The notes under the pieces were generated by a model, which had not been told where the DNA came from, ran no database searches, and saw nothing but the letters and a program-made list of their open reading frames with translations. Positions 26,401 through 35,480 of a stretch of DNA of 64,000 nucleotides are shown one piece after another. The stretch is from Perca fluviatilis (Eukaryota > Chordata > Actinopteri > Perciformes > Percidae), in contig NC_053128.1 of the NCBI RefSeq assembly GCF_010015445.1, positions 10,081,840 to 10,145,839 of the forward strand. Direction: 5' to 3'. How positions within the stretch are numbered: position 1 is the stretch's first letter; every line of letters starts with the position of its first letter. A program made the translations under genes and the position numbers.

Positions 26401-26445
26401 TCTGGGCAGCGAAAGCGCCGAATCTGAGGGACTGGCAGCCGCCAT
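15631..26445 (-). CDS. gtf3c4: General transcription factor IIIC subunit 4 (TFIIIC90), complete gene, 5 coding exons
   Basis: Joined coding exons (minus strand): 26445-26131, 22182-20461, 19428-19298, 18866-18778, 15695-15631. Together they give 2322 nt, 773 aa plus stop, with all junctions GT-AG and in phase. Human TFIIIC90 is about 820 aa. The product is a subunit of the nuclear TFIIIC complex, which recruits TFIIIB and RNA polymerase III to tRNA and 5S genes; the human protein has also been reported to acetylate histone H3. Residues about 45-600 match the TFIIIC delta-type beta-propeller region. An acidic linker follows near residues 615-640, and then a helix. Residues 698-768 form the C-terminal zinc-binding domain: C698/C701, C715/H719, C724, C731, C739, C765/C768. 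The start is chosen because the frame opens with MAAASPSDS just inside a promoter-like GC-rich stretch and aligns with the family N-terminus. Identity rests on near-continuous similarity to recalled vertebrate GTF3C4. Confidence 0.96.
16077..16662. mobile_element. PIF/Harbinger-like MITE in gtf3c4 intron 4
   Basis: The TIR GGCCAGTTACACACTGGC at 16077 pairs with the inverted right end GGCCGGTTACACACTGGC to 16662, and homology continues through CTGCGTGGCGTG (about 30 bp). It is flanked by TTA (16074-16076 and 16663-16665), the 3-bp TWA duplication typical of PIF/Harbinger. It is 586 bp long with no ORF of note. Confidence 0.8.
16713..17759. mobile_element. hAT-like element with exact 8-bp target duplication, gtf3c4 intron 4
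   Basis: The ends TAGAGATGCACCAATTAC (16713) and, inverted, TAGAGATGCACCGATTGA (to 17759) are TIRs. An exact duplication GTTCTAAG flanks it at 16705-16712 and 17760-17767. It is 1047 bp and contains (GA)n at 17438-17470. No transposase is seen. Confidence 0.9.
18778..18866 (-). CDS. gtf3c4: gtf3c4 coding exon 4
   Basis: This 89-nt exon has an acceptor with a strong pyrimidine tract (CTTTCTCTCGCTCACCTCCAG). It encodes R(split)-CVLSYQACQTLTFKRCLLL-DSIARLPEPE and ends in phase 1 at GAGG|GTAAGC. C724, C731 and C739 continue the zinc domain. It is too short to stand out as an ORF and was recognised from its family similarity. Confidence 0.93.
19298..19428 (-). CDS. gtf3c4: gtf3c4 coding exon 3 (first half of zinc-binding domain)
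   Basis: The exon opens after TTTCTCAG with VLIGHIKKKMNKQSF and ends CTCAG|GTATAAG, splitting an Arg codon (phase 2). It carries C698-x2-C701, C715 and H719 of the C-terminal zinc domain. It is 131 nt long, and the frame matches exons 2 and 4. Confidence 0.95.
19913..20313. mobile_element. Short TIR element in gtf3c4 intron 2
   Basis: The left end TACGCTATATGGCAAAAAGT with GTGGACACT pairs with the inverted right end TACGTGGCCAAAAGTCC with GTGGAACACT. This is a frequent teleost DNA-transposon end type. About 400 bp, strongly diverged. A related partial end (GCCAAATGTATGTGGACAC) lies at about 35638-35656. Confidence 0.6.
20461..22182 (-). CDS. gtf3c4: gtf3c4 coding exon 2 (large central exon)
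   Basis: Residues 106-679 lie in one 1722-nt exon. The acceptor is TTTTTAAAG|GTGGGC at 22183/22182, so the first codon GTG is an internal Val and not a start. The donor is GCTTCAGAG|GTAAAA at 20461/20460. It encodes most of the TFIIIC90 beta-propeller; recognisable family blocks include YASWSPLGCDSSGRC, MEWSSVYTTKQV, MSGLIVGSEVGPVKI and LNVHNSHVAGLHSLP. A Glu/Asp/Lys-rich linker (about 20635-20720) precedes the predicted helix EEVQAWINAVETHIMREN and the segment VLGVVYLNTWIAQNTSIPS. Confidence 0.97.
22265..23256. mobile_element. TIR element with TTAA ends in gtf3c4 intron 1
   Basis: The left terminus TTAAAGTGACTATACGTAAC (22265) and the inverted right terminus TTAAAGTGGCTATATGTAAC (23256) match at 18 of 20 positions. 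Terminal TTAA suggests a piggyBac-like target site. It is 992 bp and has no recognisable transposase, so it is non-autonomous. Confidence 0.75.
24592..25302. mobile_element. TIR element of unassigned superfamily in gtf3c4 intron 1
   Basis: The left end TAGGCTCGTTCGAGATGA (24592) and the inverted right end TAGGCTCGTTCGAGATGA (25302) are an identical 18-bp TIR. Both sides are followed by ACG, a possible 3-bp duplication. The ends are GC-rich. It is 711 bp with no transposase. Confidence 0.8.
26131..26445 (-). CDS. gtf3c4: gtf3c4 coding exon 1
   Basis: This exon encodes residues 1-105 and ends in phase 0 at the donor CTGCGG|GTAACT (GT at 26130-26129). The N-terminus is disordered and acidic. 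It carries two psi-K-x-D/E motifs: IKTE at K20, followed by the acidic stretch ESEDD, and VKRD at K39. From about residue 44 the family-typical SPVSGLQPLAWSQDHRLAV segment begins the beta-propeller. The open frame continues past the donor to 26053 but loses similarity there, which supports the splice site. Confidence 0.95.
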
Positions 26446-26530
26446 GTTTTTTCTGCGGTGGAAGTGACGTCGGCGAGCGCGGGAGAAGAGGAAGGAGGGA
26501 CTTCCTCCGCAGAGTTAAATTGTGCACTGA
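26446..26530 (-). promoter_or_regulatory. gtf3c4: gtf3c4 promoter with composite ETS-CRE site
   Basis: GC/purine-rich DNA lies directly upstream of the ATG. The plus strand reads TGGAAGTGACGTC at 26459-26471: an ETS core (GGAA, 26460-26463) overlapping a near-complete CRE (TGACGTC, 26465-26471). This composite is typical of TATA-less housekeeping promoters. A second GGAAG-type core (plus CTTCC) is at about 26502-26506. No TATA box is seen. In mammals this position is a divergent promoter shared with DDX31. Confidence 0.55.
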
Positions 26531-26673
26531 GTATCAAGTCAACAGCAACAAAGGTTACTTCAGGCCCCTATGGTCAGGCCTTTTTAACACTAGATGTACA
26601 GTTTTCTGCTGGTAAGGGGACTAAAAGGGATTTAAGTTAGGTGGACTCCTGTAAAGCAAATATGAGTTACTGG

Positions 26674-27045
26674 TAGGGCTGGGCAATATATCGATATTAT
26701 ATCGACATTGTGATATGAGACTGGATATCGTCTTAGTTTTTGGATAATTTTGTAATATCGTGATATGACACAAGTGTTATCTGTCCCTGGTTTTATGGCT
26801 GGATTACAGTTGAGTGATGTAATTTTTTTAATTTACCAGACTATTCTAGCTTTTCTATTATTTGCCTTTACCCACTTAGTTATTTTATACACATCAATGT
26901 TGATTATTTATCAAAAATCTCATTGTGTAAATATTATTTTGTAAGCACCAATTGTCAACCCTACAATATTGCCGCAGTATTGATATTGAGGTATTTGGTC
27001 AACAATATCGTGATATTAGATTTTTTTCAGACATTTCAATCAATT
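26674..27045. mobile_element. hAT-like MITE, ATCGATAT-rich family, copy 1
   Basis: It starts TAGGGCTGGGCAATATAT, then TCGATATTATATCGACATTG. It aligns along its length with 40585-40949 (shared GATATGAGACTGGATATCGTC, TTGCCTTTACCC and GAGGTATTTGGTCAA). The right terminus is truncated or eroded. Confidence 0.8.
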
Positions 27046-27049
27046 CATG

Positions 27050-28350
27050 CCAGATCAATACATTTCATTAAAGTTATAGCTACATGAAGCTTTCAGTCAC
27101 AGAAATCCACAGAATCTCTGCGAAGACTATAAGTTAAGATTTATTCATCTCTTGTCTAATGTTTATATTTTATATATATTATATATTATATAGAGTTTAG
27201 CCGATATATTCCAGTGGTTTCCAACCCAGCCCAAGATAAACTTGTGGGGTCACATAATGATTAAAGGGATACATACGGACATAAAAAAAAAAATTTTGTC
27301 TCCGACTTTTTGTAATTTATGCTTTTCTTATAAAATATTGAGCTGCTCATAACTCAGGTGTGCACTCAGGCCATAACCTGCGACGATGGGACATTCATTC
27401 ATCTTCAGGGGTCATAAGCCAAAAAGTTTGATAACCACTCCTTTTATTCCATATTGTGGTTTTACACACCTGATTGTAAATCAAAAATGAATTCCCATCA
27501 CTTGAAAAGGGATGATGTGATCATTAGTGATGATATTACAGTCATTATCTGACAGTCATCCATCCATATGGTTATTTTCAGTTTTGTACGTTAACCCTCT
27601 GTAGCCATAAGAAAAACTAGCACTGGATCAAATGTGGAAAATACCATCTCTGATCTCTAAAATGTTGCCCTTTGAACTCTCCACTTCTCTTGAGTGCCAA
27701 TCACTCTGCTGTTACCCCCCGACAGACTGTCAGCATGCATTTAAAGTAATCACAACCAATAACCGTGCTCACATATGTTAATGAGTGTTGTAATTACCCG
27801 TCCGCTCTGTGCACACAGTATTAGCAATGTATATATTTTATTTTTTTAATGAGTGTCTTTGTAGTTACAACAAAAAAAAAACACCCCAAAAGGCCAATGA
27901 ATAATTTGCATTGGCGTGCTACGACAATTAGGTTTAACTGAATTATACTGAAGGGAATATGTTATGTAGGTATTTGTTGGTTGGTATTTGTTAAAATCAC
28001 AGCTATGATATGCCACCAAACCTTTCATCCTGCAAAATTTGCATTGGCAAATTTGTCTCCATAGATTTCTTTGTTTATGGAAGGACAGCACCATATTCCC
28101 TGTAACAATATACTGCTGAAACATACATCACATATACCTTTGTAATCACACTACTTAACAACAGTGACATACCTTGTTGGCATATTTATCTTTTAAAAAA
28201 ACAGATGTATTACATTTCTAATGAAATGATGAAACATGTTTCCATGTGTGTTTTATACAGAATAGCGATGTGTGTTTTGACTCTGGCAAAGCCATAATGT
28301 CTGGGAGCAAAACAGCCCATTCAGCCTTGGGCAGTGTGTCAGGACTTGCA
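27050..28350. other. No gene seen
   Basis: AT-rich unique DNA with a small block at 27715-27800 (TTAATGAGTGTTGTAATTAC) that resembles regulatory sequence. Confidence 0.5.
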
Positions 28351-28354
28351 CATC

Positions 28355-28400
28355 CTTGTTTTAATTAGATTAGATTAGATGAAACTTTAATGTGTTCCAT
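28355..28400. repeat. LINE-tail-like fragment with (GATTA)n
   Basis: ATTAGATTAGATTAGATGAA followed by ACTTTAATGTGTTCCATAGG resembles a LINE 3' tail with a short tandem end. It is comparable to the (GATA)n plus CTTTATTGAGCCCCCAAGGG fragment near 35118-35170. Confidence 0.35.
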
Positions 28401-28529
28401 AGGGACATTTTGCCATCCGTGTGACACATTCACTCAACGAGATTAGGTTTATGTTGAGACAGCACTGGCACTCAACAATGACTTTATTCACCAGTCGGAG
28501 AGAAAAGAAGAATGAGCCCAATCCTTGAC

Positions 28530-28780
28530 AGGCACGGCATCAGTCATTTCATCTATCCGATGGTGCAGCCGCTCGTCACCGAGAGAGCGATCATTAATTC
28601 TCATATTTCATCGTTAATTAATAAAAATATGAAAACTGTCGCGCCCGCAGTTGATGGCTCAGATATGTATCAGCAGGCTTCGTGCGATGAGTCACCGGGC
28701 GCTCCTGGACCGGTCAAAGGTGAAACTGCTGCAGTCGGATTGCAGAGCTGGAGATTCCCAGGCAGACAGTGATTTGTTAC
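28530..28780. promoter_or_regulatory. Candidate conserved noncoding element
   Basis: ATCATTAATTCTCATATTTC and ATCGTTAATTAATAAAAAT-like homeodomain cores stand in unrepeated sequence of mixed GC. No coding similarity is seen in the open frame. Texture-based call. Confidence 0.3.
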
Positions 28781-28799
28781 AGCCCCTCACATGAAAGCT

Positions 28800-30180
28800 C
28801 CTCTCGCAGTAGCGTGCCTGACTCTCAGCAAGATGACAGCGGGGTTTCAACAGGCAGGAGTTATTTGTCACAAAACAAATTGGTACAAATCTGCGAGACA
28901 AATATAGAATAGCGCGCCCACCATGTTTTAATCCCTCATTTTTCCGTCTTTTGTTTCGATAATCGAAATGAATAAAAGAACGGGGACCATGGTATGTTTC
29001 ATTCTTAATGAAGTGTGTAGTGAATGAATATTTCACACACCTTCTGTGTGTCTTTGGTGGGTTTTGACTGGGGACTCAATCCCAGGCCGGCATGTATGAA
29101 TGTTGGATTAAACATTCATCAAATGCTGTCACAAAAACTTTATCCTCTCCTGTCAACCACACATAAAGATGGAAACAGGCCCCTGCGCAGGCCAAAGTAG
29201 CCCAGCCATGTTTCGATCTTAAGCCTTAGGTTTACTTATTGCGTTGTAGTGGAATTATTTAGGCTGCGCTGGAGTCATGTCTAAAGGTGTATAGGTTATG
29301 TAGTGTGGGTTTATGGATATGGATGGGGTCATCTCAGGTCAATCCCCTGCTCTCTAATATCCTCCTGCTGTCTTGTTATTGCCCGCAGGTTCCTCCTCAG
29401 CCTTTCAACCCTCGGTAGACCACATCCTCTGCTATTTGCTTGCTCCGAGTGTCACTGGAGCTGCTTACATGTATCTTGTGAGGGGAGCCCGCAGGGACGT
29501 TTTGATGCATGGTTCATCGTACATGTTTTAATCATTCAGTCTCTCAGACACCTCCCAGGAGGGGGCTGCTGCACCACATTACCAAGTACACACAATTAGT
29601 GATATAATCATGATGATGATAATGAAATGTATTTAGAGCATATCAGCGTGGTTCATTCTGTTTCGGGAGACATTAGCAGGACTGCGGCCCCGGAAAAGCC
29701 TCGGCGCTCGCCCGGGCTCCCGGCGCTCCCCCTCTGGAGACTGGCAGAGCCCGGCAGGTTGCCACGTCAGAGATTAGCAGTCGTAGCGGTCGACTTGGCG
29801 CTCCTTCTGCCCCGTCAACTGCGAAAGCCTCACCTGACAGGTGTTGCTCTCAATCAGTGCTCCTCTGCCCCTCCCCATGCTGTCCTTGGAGTAGGAAGGG
29901 ACAAGGAAGCCTCCCCTCCCCCTTTATACATGCTGACAGCCTTTTACAGGCAGAGCTCAGAGATGGACTGGGCTTCATACACCTGAGAAGAAATAGTAAA
30001 TCCCCCTCTCGATCAGAAACTATTGATATCACATCAGTGACATCAGCAGGACACACAGTGCTGGTCTTTTATTTAGCGCCCCTCGGGGATGTTCAGTCAC
30101 CTGTTAAAGGTCATGTTGATAGCATGTCAGGATCAGAGGGAGGGCTTCAATGCAGGAAAAATGGTAGCCTACATGCTGGG
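28800..30180. other. No gene seen
   Basis: Unique DNA. A CpG-rich stretch at 29670-29850 (CGGCGCTCGCCCGGGCTCCC) has open frames but no protein similarity. Confidence 0.5.
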
Positions 30181-30185
30181 AACAT

Positions 30186-30860
30186 TTTTTTTTTTTTTAG
30201 ATCAATTTTTTATTATTTTTATATTTTTGAACATACAAACACAATTGAACAAGATCAAAATCCCTCTCCCACCCCCTACCCTCTGCGGTCTCGAGGAAAA
30301 CAAAAACCGAGATCACACCTTGCCTAGTCACTCTCTAATTCTTGTAATGCTGAGGTCATTAGGACTGATACTTGTGCTGCTGCGTTTTTCCATAGGTCTA
30401 TAGTCGATGACTTGGCTTTGTTAATCCTTGCTGTAGAGAGCTCCAGCATAACTATGTCCAGAAAATACACCAGCCACTGCTTTATACAAAGCGAGTGTGG
30501 GGGGGGGGGGGAGCCAGCGCTGAGCTATCATTTTCTTGGTTGCGGTTGAGCCGGCTTGCCAAATTTTCTTCTGTCTCCCAAGTAGGTGTAATTTAGAGTC
30601 GTCATTAAGCGACAAAACAATCGGGTCAGTAGGAATTTGACATCCTATCACATCATATATTATTGATGTTGTTTTATTCCAGAACTCCTGCACCTGTTCA
30701 CACACCCAGACCATCTGCAGGAAAGTTCCAGTTTGTTCAGGTTGACAGAATGTGCAATAGGGAGTAGGAATGGCTTTAGAGACGTATCTCTTCTGAGGAG
30801 TCCAGTATGTCCTGTGACATATCTGGGAACGGTTTTAACAGACCGTAGTGGCCACAACGA
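30186..30860 (-). mobile_element. L1-like LINE 3' fragment (ORF2 C-terminus, broken)
   Basis: The minus-strand frame at 30714-30421 reads MVWVCEQVQEFWNKTTSII and, downstream, KIWQAGSTATKKMIAQRWLP. This matches the conserved C-terminal pattern of L1-type ORF2, after the zinc-knuckle-like C-x-FC segment seen in another frame at 30740-30860. A frameshift separates the two parts. An A-rich tail on the minus strand (plus-strand T-run 30186-30200) marks the 3' end. The fragment is 5'-truncated. Confidence 0.75.
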
Positions 30861-31420
30861 AACCAGTGATCACTAAATAACACCATTTAAGGTTTCTGTC
30901 ATTGTTTAATATTGCAAAGGAAACCACTAACATCTACCTCATGCAGGGAGAATAAGCATGTTTACTTTTACTTTTTTAGTATTTAGAAAAAAGAAAATTG
31001 AAGCGCTCTTTGTTTACTTAGGCTAATTAAAAGAGGCAAATGGCCACTTCTCTCAGTTTACAGTATCAACAGACACAATCAGCACAGATGATTGTTTTAG
31101 ACCAGGAGAAGAAAGTCACATGTGAAAGCCAACATGTGAGTTGTACACACACTATAGCCTAGAGATCATGGTTGTTAAAAGTGAACACGTAAAATAAAAC
31201 CCATGAAAAACACCTTACTGAGAAACTACTTTCTACCGAAGACAGATAGCGTGTTCTGCGGATAATGCAGTAGTAATGACGGCAGCTTCTTGAAACACAT
31301 TGCTTATGAATTTATTAAATAGAATTTTCTTCACCTCCGTTGTAGTGGGCTGAAGGCAGAAATCTCATTGACAAAATGATTTAACCCTGGACTAAAAACT
31401 ATCTGCATGGTAAGTGAGAA

Positions 31421-31423
<3 letters not shown>

Positions 31424-31462
<39 letters not shown>

Positions 31463-31533
31463 TGTGTGTGTGTTTGTGAAAAACTTACTCTGTGAATATA
31501 TATACACACCGGTATATATGTCACAGAAGAAGT

Positions 31534-31563
<30 letters not shown>
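31424..31563. repeat. (GT)n-stem-(CA)n imperfect hairpin
   Basis: (GT)n at 31424-31471 and (CA)n at 31538-31563 are joined by a unique segment that is itself self-complementary. GTGAAAAACTT...CTCTGTGA on the left pairs with TCACAGAAGAAGTTTTCAC on the right, around a centre near ACACCGG (31506-31512). Confidence 0.9.
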
Positions 31564-31564
<1 letters not shown>

Positions 31565-31649
31565 AGACACACAGACAGAGAGACAGACCGACATTCCTGC
31601 AATTTATAGATAGATGTGCTGTGTTTTCTGGTAGTAGCTAAGCCGATTA

Positions 31650-31745
31650 CTTGTGGTTGTAAGTTATTGTAGAAATGTTGAAAGCACTTGGAATTGGAAG
31701 TCGCTTCGGATAAAAGCGTCAGCTAAATGACATGTAAATAATGTC
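31650..31745. repeat. SINE/LINE-tail-like fragment
   Basis: GTCGCTTCGGATAAAAGCGT, then CAGCTAAATGACATGTAAA and TAATGTCATAATGTC, match the very common teleost 3'-tail sequence shared by several SINE and LINE families. Confidence 0.55.
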
Positions 31746-32142
31746 ATAATGTCAAAAATATTTCACATAGACTTTTCATATAATTGATTACCTGTTGTAT
31801 TGGCGTAGTGGGAAACATATCACTGCATAAGTCTTGCACTGTGTATTCCGTGCAATGTTTGGAGGTGCTTTGTTGGAAAAAGACCACAAAGTGGTTGGTG
31901 CTTCTGGGTGACACCATGGTACATTTCACATAATAACTGGCATCAAATGCAGTTTTGGAAAGAATATTGTTGTCACTCTCTTCAAACACTGGTGCAAACA
32001 CTTGCTGTGTCCTTTGTTGGTGCTGCTCACATACCATTTTCACAAGCTTTCTAACCACCAAACAACTGTGGACACGCTTGTTTATTGGACTCCACAGAAG
32101 AAAGCCTACCAAAGTGCGTTTAACATGGCATACATTTGCCAT
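31744..32142 (-). CDS. Orphan open frame / possible isolated exon
   Basis: A 132-codon frame is open on the minus strand and remains open upstream of the Met. It has a normal residue mix (6 Cys; segments VRKLVKMVCEQHQQRT and VKCTMVSPRSTNHFVVF) and no low-complexity. Near its end, ACAACAG|GTAATC (about 31794-31789) would be a usable splice donor. I recognise no family. It could be an exon of an unknown gene, a decayed transposon gene, or chance. Confidence 0.2.
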   Translation of the reverse strand: MANVCHVKRTLVGFLLWSPINKRVHSCLVVRKLVKMVCEQHQQRTQQVFAPVFEESDNNILSKTAFDASYYVKCTMVSPRSTNHFVVFFQQSTSKHCTEYTVQDLCSDMFPTTPIQQVINYMKSLCEIFLTL

Positions 32143-32454
32143 TGGAGCTTTGTTAAATTTTTCATATTAATGACATTTCAAAACAAATGCCTATTATTTG
32201 ACTGATAAATGAAAAAAAGACAAAAATATCTTTCATCTTTCATCTTGTGATACAGATTATTTTGTACAACTAATTTTAAAACTACCCTTTCCCTATAAAA
32301 AAAAAATGCAAATGGTAAATGATGAGCACTGGCCAAGCAGTAGATCACCTGTGGTCATTTTGCATGCTAATATTTATCTGCAGGACTCTCAAATCTAAGA
32401 AGTAACTTTCTAGAACTGCTGAATCAAGGGACTATTTGTTTATTTTACAAAAAA

Positions 32455-32800
32455 ACTTGCCACTAACCATTAGCTAGGGGGTATGTTTACCGGAGGCCAG
32501 GCCCCAATCTGTGGGTTATTAAGTGAAACATGCAAACTGATTGGGTGGAACTCAGGAGGAACACCGGCCTTTCTATTTATTCCCAGCGATAATGGCTGAA
32601 TTATTCATCCTGTGTAATGATTAATTAAAAAAGGCCCCAGGTCCTGTGGCAGGTACAGGCTGCCGAGGCACACGCTGACATTCCCATGTGATGTGCTGGA
32701 TGTCTCTGCCTCCACCGCCCTCCTCCTGCTTTTCCTCTGCACGTCTTTAGGGAAAGTGCCCTCACACACGTTACATGCCTGCGCACCCAACACTTTAACC
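32455..32800. promoter_or_regulatory. Candidate conserved noncoding element
   Basis: Unique sequence with TATTTATTCCCAGCG, ATAATGGCTGAATTATTCAT and AATGATTAATTAAAAAAGGC. There is a clean boundary with the A-rich DNA before it. Texture-based call. Confidence 0.3.
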
Positions 32801-33965
32801 TAATTCCCAAATACAAGAGGTGAAAGACTAGGGCCTGCTAATCGTATGTAAACGCAGACTGGGGGTCAAGTTCAAACAGTTTTCATGGCGTGCTTTAGCC
32901 TATGTGGGGTCTGTGATATTTCAGTTGGCTCTATATAGATGCAACGGATGTCCTATAGGACTGTACAGTGTGTATTGTATGTTGCAGTTTTGTATTCTAC
33001 CATGCGTTGACTGAAAAGAAAGATGCAGCGTAACAGGGTTGGTACTCCAGTAGGTTCCCACAGAAAGAGGGATTAAGATTCGAAACAATTCATAAATACA
33101 TTTAGTTTTAAAACTGATAGGGGCATCAGCAATAAAAAAAAATGGTATCCTCAACAGTCAGTAGTAGATCGTTAAACAGCACAAACCTGTAGGTGAATTG
33201 AAATGATTGATCTCTCAAACTCCACATTTTTGGCTTATTATTGTTCAAAAGGTCATGTGTATAATCGTGGATTTTAAAACGAAATCCAATGACTGCTGTT
33301 AAAGCAGAGTTGCAGATTTTTAATATCAGTAGTTTCATTTTCCTGCTCCAGGACGCTCTTGGGGAAGTATTTGCACTTTTGTACGAGTCGGACATTTCAA
33401 GTCTGCTTTAAAAGAGCCTATAGTAGAAATGATAGGTAGTGTTCGGTATAAGTCTGCAACACAAAAGGACCACGCAAGGAGAACTTGTTTGCTAGTAGGT
33501 GCAGAGCTGCAGTGACATGCTTGCAAACCCTAACCACCATTTTGTAGAGAGACCCTGTAGAAACCATCATACAGGTTAGTTACTCTGGATATTTTAGCAC
33601 TACTTCTACACAATTTCTTTCGTTAACGAGAATCTGTTTTGATTCAATGTATACATTTGATATAATGTAACAATACAATTGGATTATCGGAGAGCTAGAA
33701 GTGGACATGGGGCTGTTCGGAGGCACAGAAGTAGAATATGTTGACTGTAATAAGTGGTTACAGGTTGGTCCATGATGCAGGAACTGGTTTGGTTTTGCTT
33801 TATTTAGCTGATGGTGTGAGATGGCTCCCTTTTGTGAGTTCAGTCTTGGTTATGATTTTTTTTTGGATGGTCTTTCCTCCATTGATGCATCTTGTTTCAC
33901 TGTAACCCGCAGCTGGCTGCTGCCAGACTCAGGTAGGCAGCGGCTGTTGCGTCGTCTGACCTAGT

Positions 33966-34385
33966 GTGGGCAGCTGGCAGTGGGCAGGACATGCCCTGTG
34001 GCAGTGCCAGGGGAAGGCCAGGAGGGCTGGGGTCCAGGCCTGCTCCAGCCTCTGCTCAGGCCCCGCTAATGGAATGGGGCTGGGCCGCCCATATGGCACT
34101 TGTGAGAAGAACTGGGAACTCTGGAGGTTGGCATGTGGAGTCACCAGGCAGTCTCCCGTTAGAAATGGAACAGGACAGGGCCAGACCTACGTGATCACCC
34201 CACGGCCACCAAGCGTTATGGATGTGCTCGCTGATGGGGATGGAGACACACCTGCACCAGAGGCTTCCATCTGCCCAGAAAGGACCATAACATTGTTTTT
34301 GGATGAATTATTCCATCAGCTATACATTTTATATTTGTCGTTATTGCCAAACATTTACCACTTCACCTCTTTAGTTGTAAATTGA
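33966..34385 (+). CDS. Orphan open frame in a GC-rich island
   Basis: A 139-codon frame in a GC-rich island (about 33905-34280) with abrupt AT-rich flanks. The translation is Gly/Trp/Cys-rich at first and then includes VMDVLADGDGDTPAPEAS. An overlapping frame of similar openness exists, so coding is doubtful. No family was recognised; a transposon or retrocopy origin is possible. Confidence 0.15.
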   Translation: MGSWQWAGHALWQCQGKARRAGVQACSSLCSGPANGMGLGRPYGTCEKNWELWRLACGVTRQSPVRNGTGQGQTYVITPRPPSVMDVLADGDGDTPAPEASICPERTITLFLDELFHQLYILYLSLLPNIYHFTSLVVN

Positions 34386-34984
34386 TTCCCTACCTTCCGG
34401 CGTTTAGTTCCTGTTTTGATACAGTATGGAAAACAACTTGCAGATTGTGGCTGCACTGTAATGCAGTTCAGAGCGGTGACTGCTCTGAACTAACTCTTAA
34501 CTCTCCTTTGTTGGTGCATCTCAATATGCCAAAACCCACTGTAATAAAAGCATTATTGTGTGAAAACCAAAACGGGACACAAACCGTTGGAAAAACCCAA
34601 GCATTGTGAGTAGAATAATGTGGTTTTGGTCTTGAGTAAGAGTATGTCATCTGCACAAACGCTAAAATGCGTCTTAAAGAGTTTTCCACTAGTTTGTCAA
34701 TATATACTATTGATAGTGAAGACAAAATTACGCATAATGTTAAAAGGCTCCATAGTCCTTTCCCTATTAGTAACTCTTAACAGTATTTTGACATATATGC
34801 CATTTCCACAGCAAATCTTCTGCTCACTACAATCCTAACTCTCCACGACACAGAGAAAGATAGAATGTAAACACGATTACTTTGGCTAGTAATGATTGAA
34901 CGGAAATAGTCTCCCGCTCAGTAGCTACACAAGGCAAACTTTCCCATTGTTGCTTTCTTTTCCAAAGGGACTGAAAGAATGTAA

Positions 34985-35480
34985 TAGGGGTGTGCAAAAA
35001 AATCTATTTGTATTCGAATCGCGATTCAAAATCGATTCATAGAATTCCAAAAATCGATTCATATTTTTTAATTTGTTTTTATTTAAAGATTTTAATTGTA
35101 TGTCTACTGCAATCACACGATAGATAGATAGATGCTTTATTGAGCCCCCAAGGGGAAATTCAAGGTCCCAGTAGTTTACAGACATCACACACAACATCCA
35201 CATACATCATAACAGGATGTTAAAATAACAAATAAACAAATCCACATGAATAATATGGATAATAAAAGATACTAAATAAACTAAATAAAAAATCCACATG
35301 AATGTACTAAGGGATGCATAAGATACATGCATACATACATGGGAAAAGTAACTACATGTACATTAAGTGAATCGTTTTTTGAATCGAGAATCGTTTTTGA
35401 ATCGAAAATCGATGTTGAATCGAATCGTGAGCCTAAAAATCTGAATCGAATCGTGACATTTTCTGAATCGTACACCCCTA
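34985..35480. mobile_element. hAT-like MITE with exact 8-bp duplication
   Basis: The termini TAGGGGTGTGCAAAAAAA and, inverted, TAGGGGTGTACGATTCAG are TIRs. The exact target duplication GAATGTAA lies at 34977-34984 and 35481-35488. Subterminal repeats of GAATCGA occur on both sides. An inserted (GATA)n plus CTTTATTGAGCCCCCAAGGG segment starts near 35118. Confidence 0.9.
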
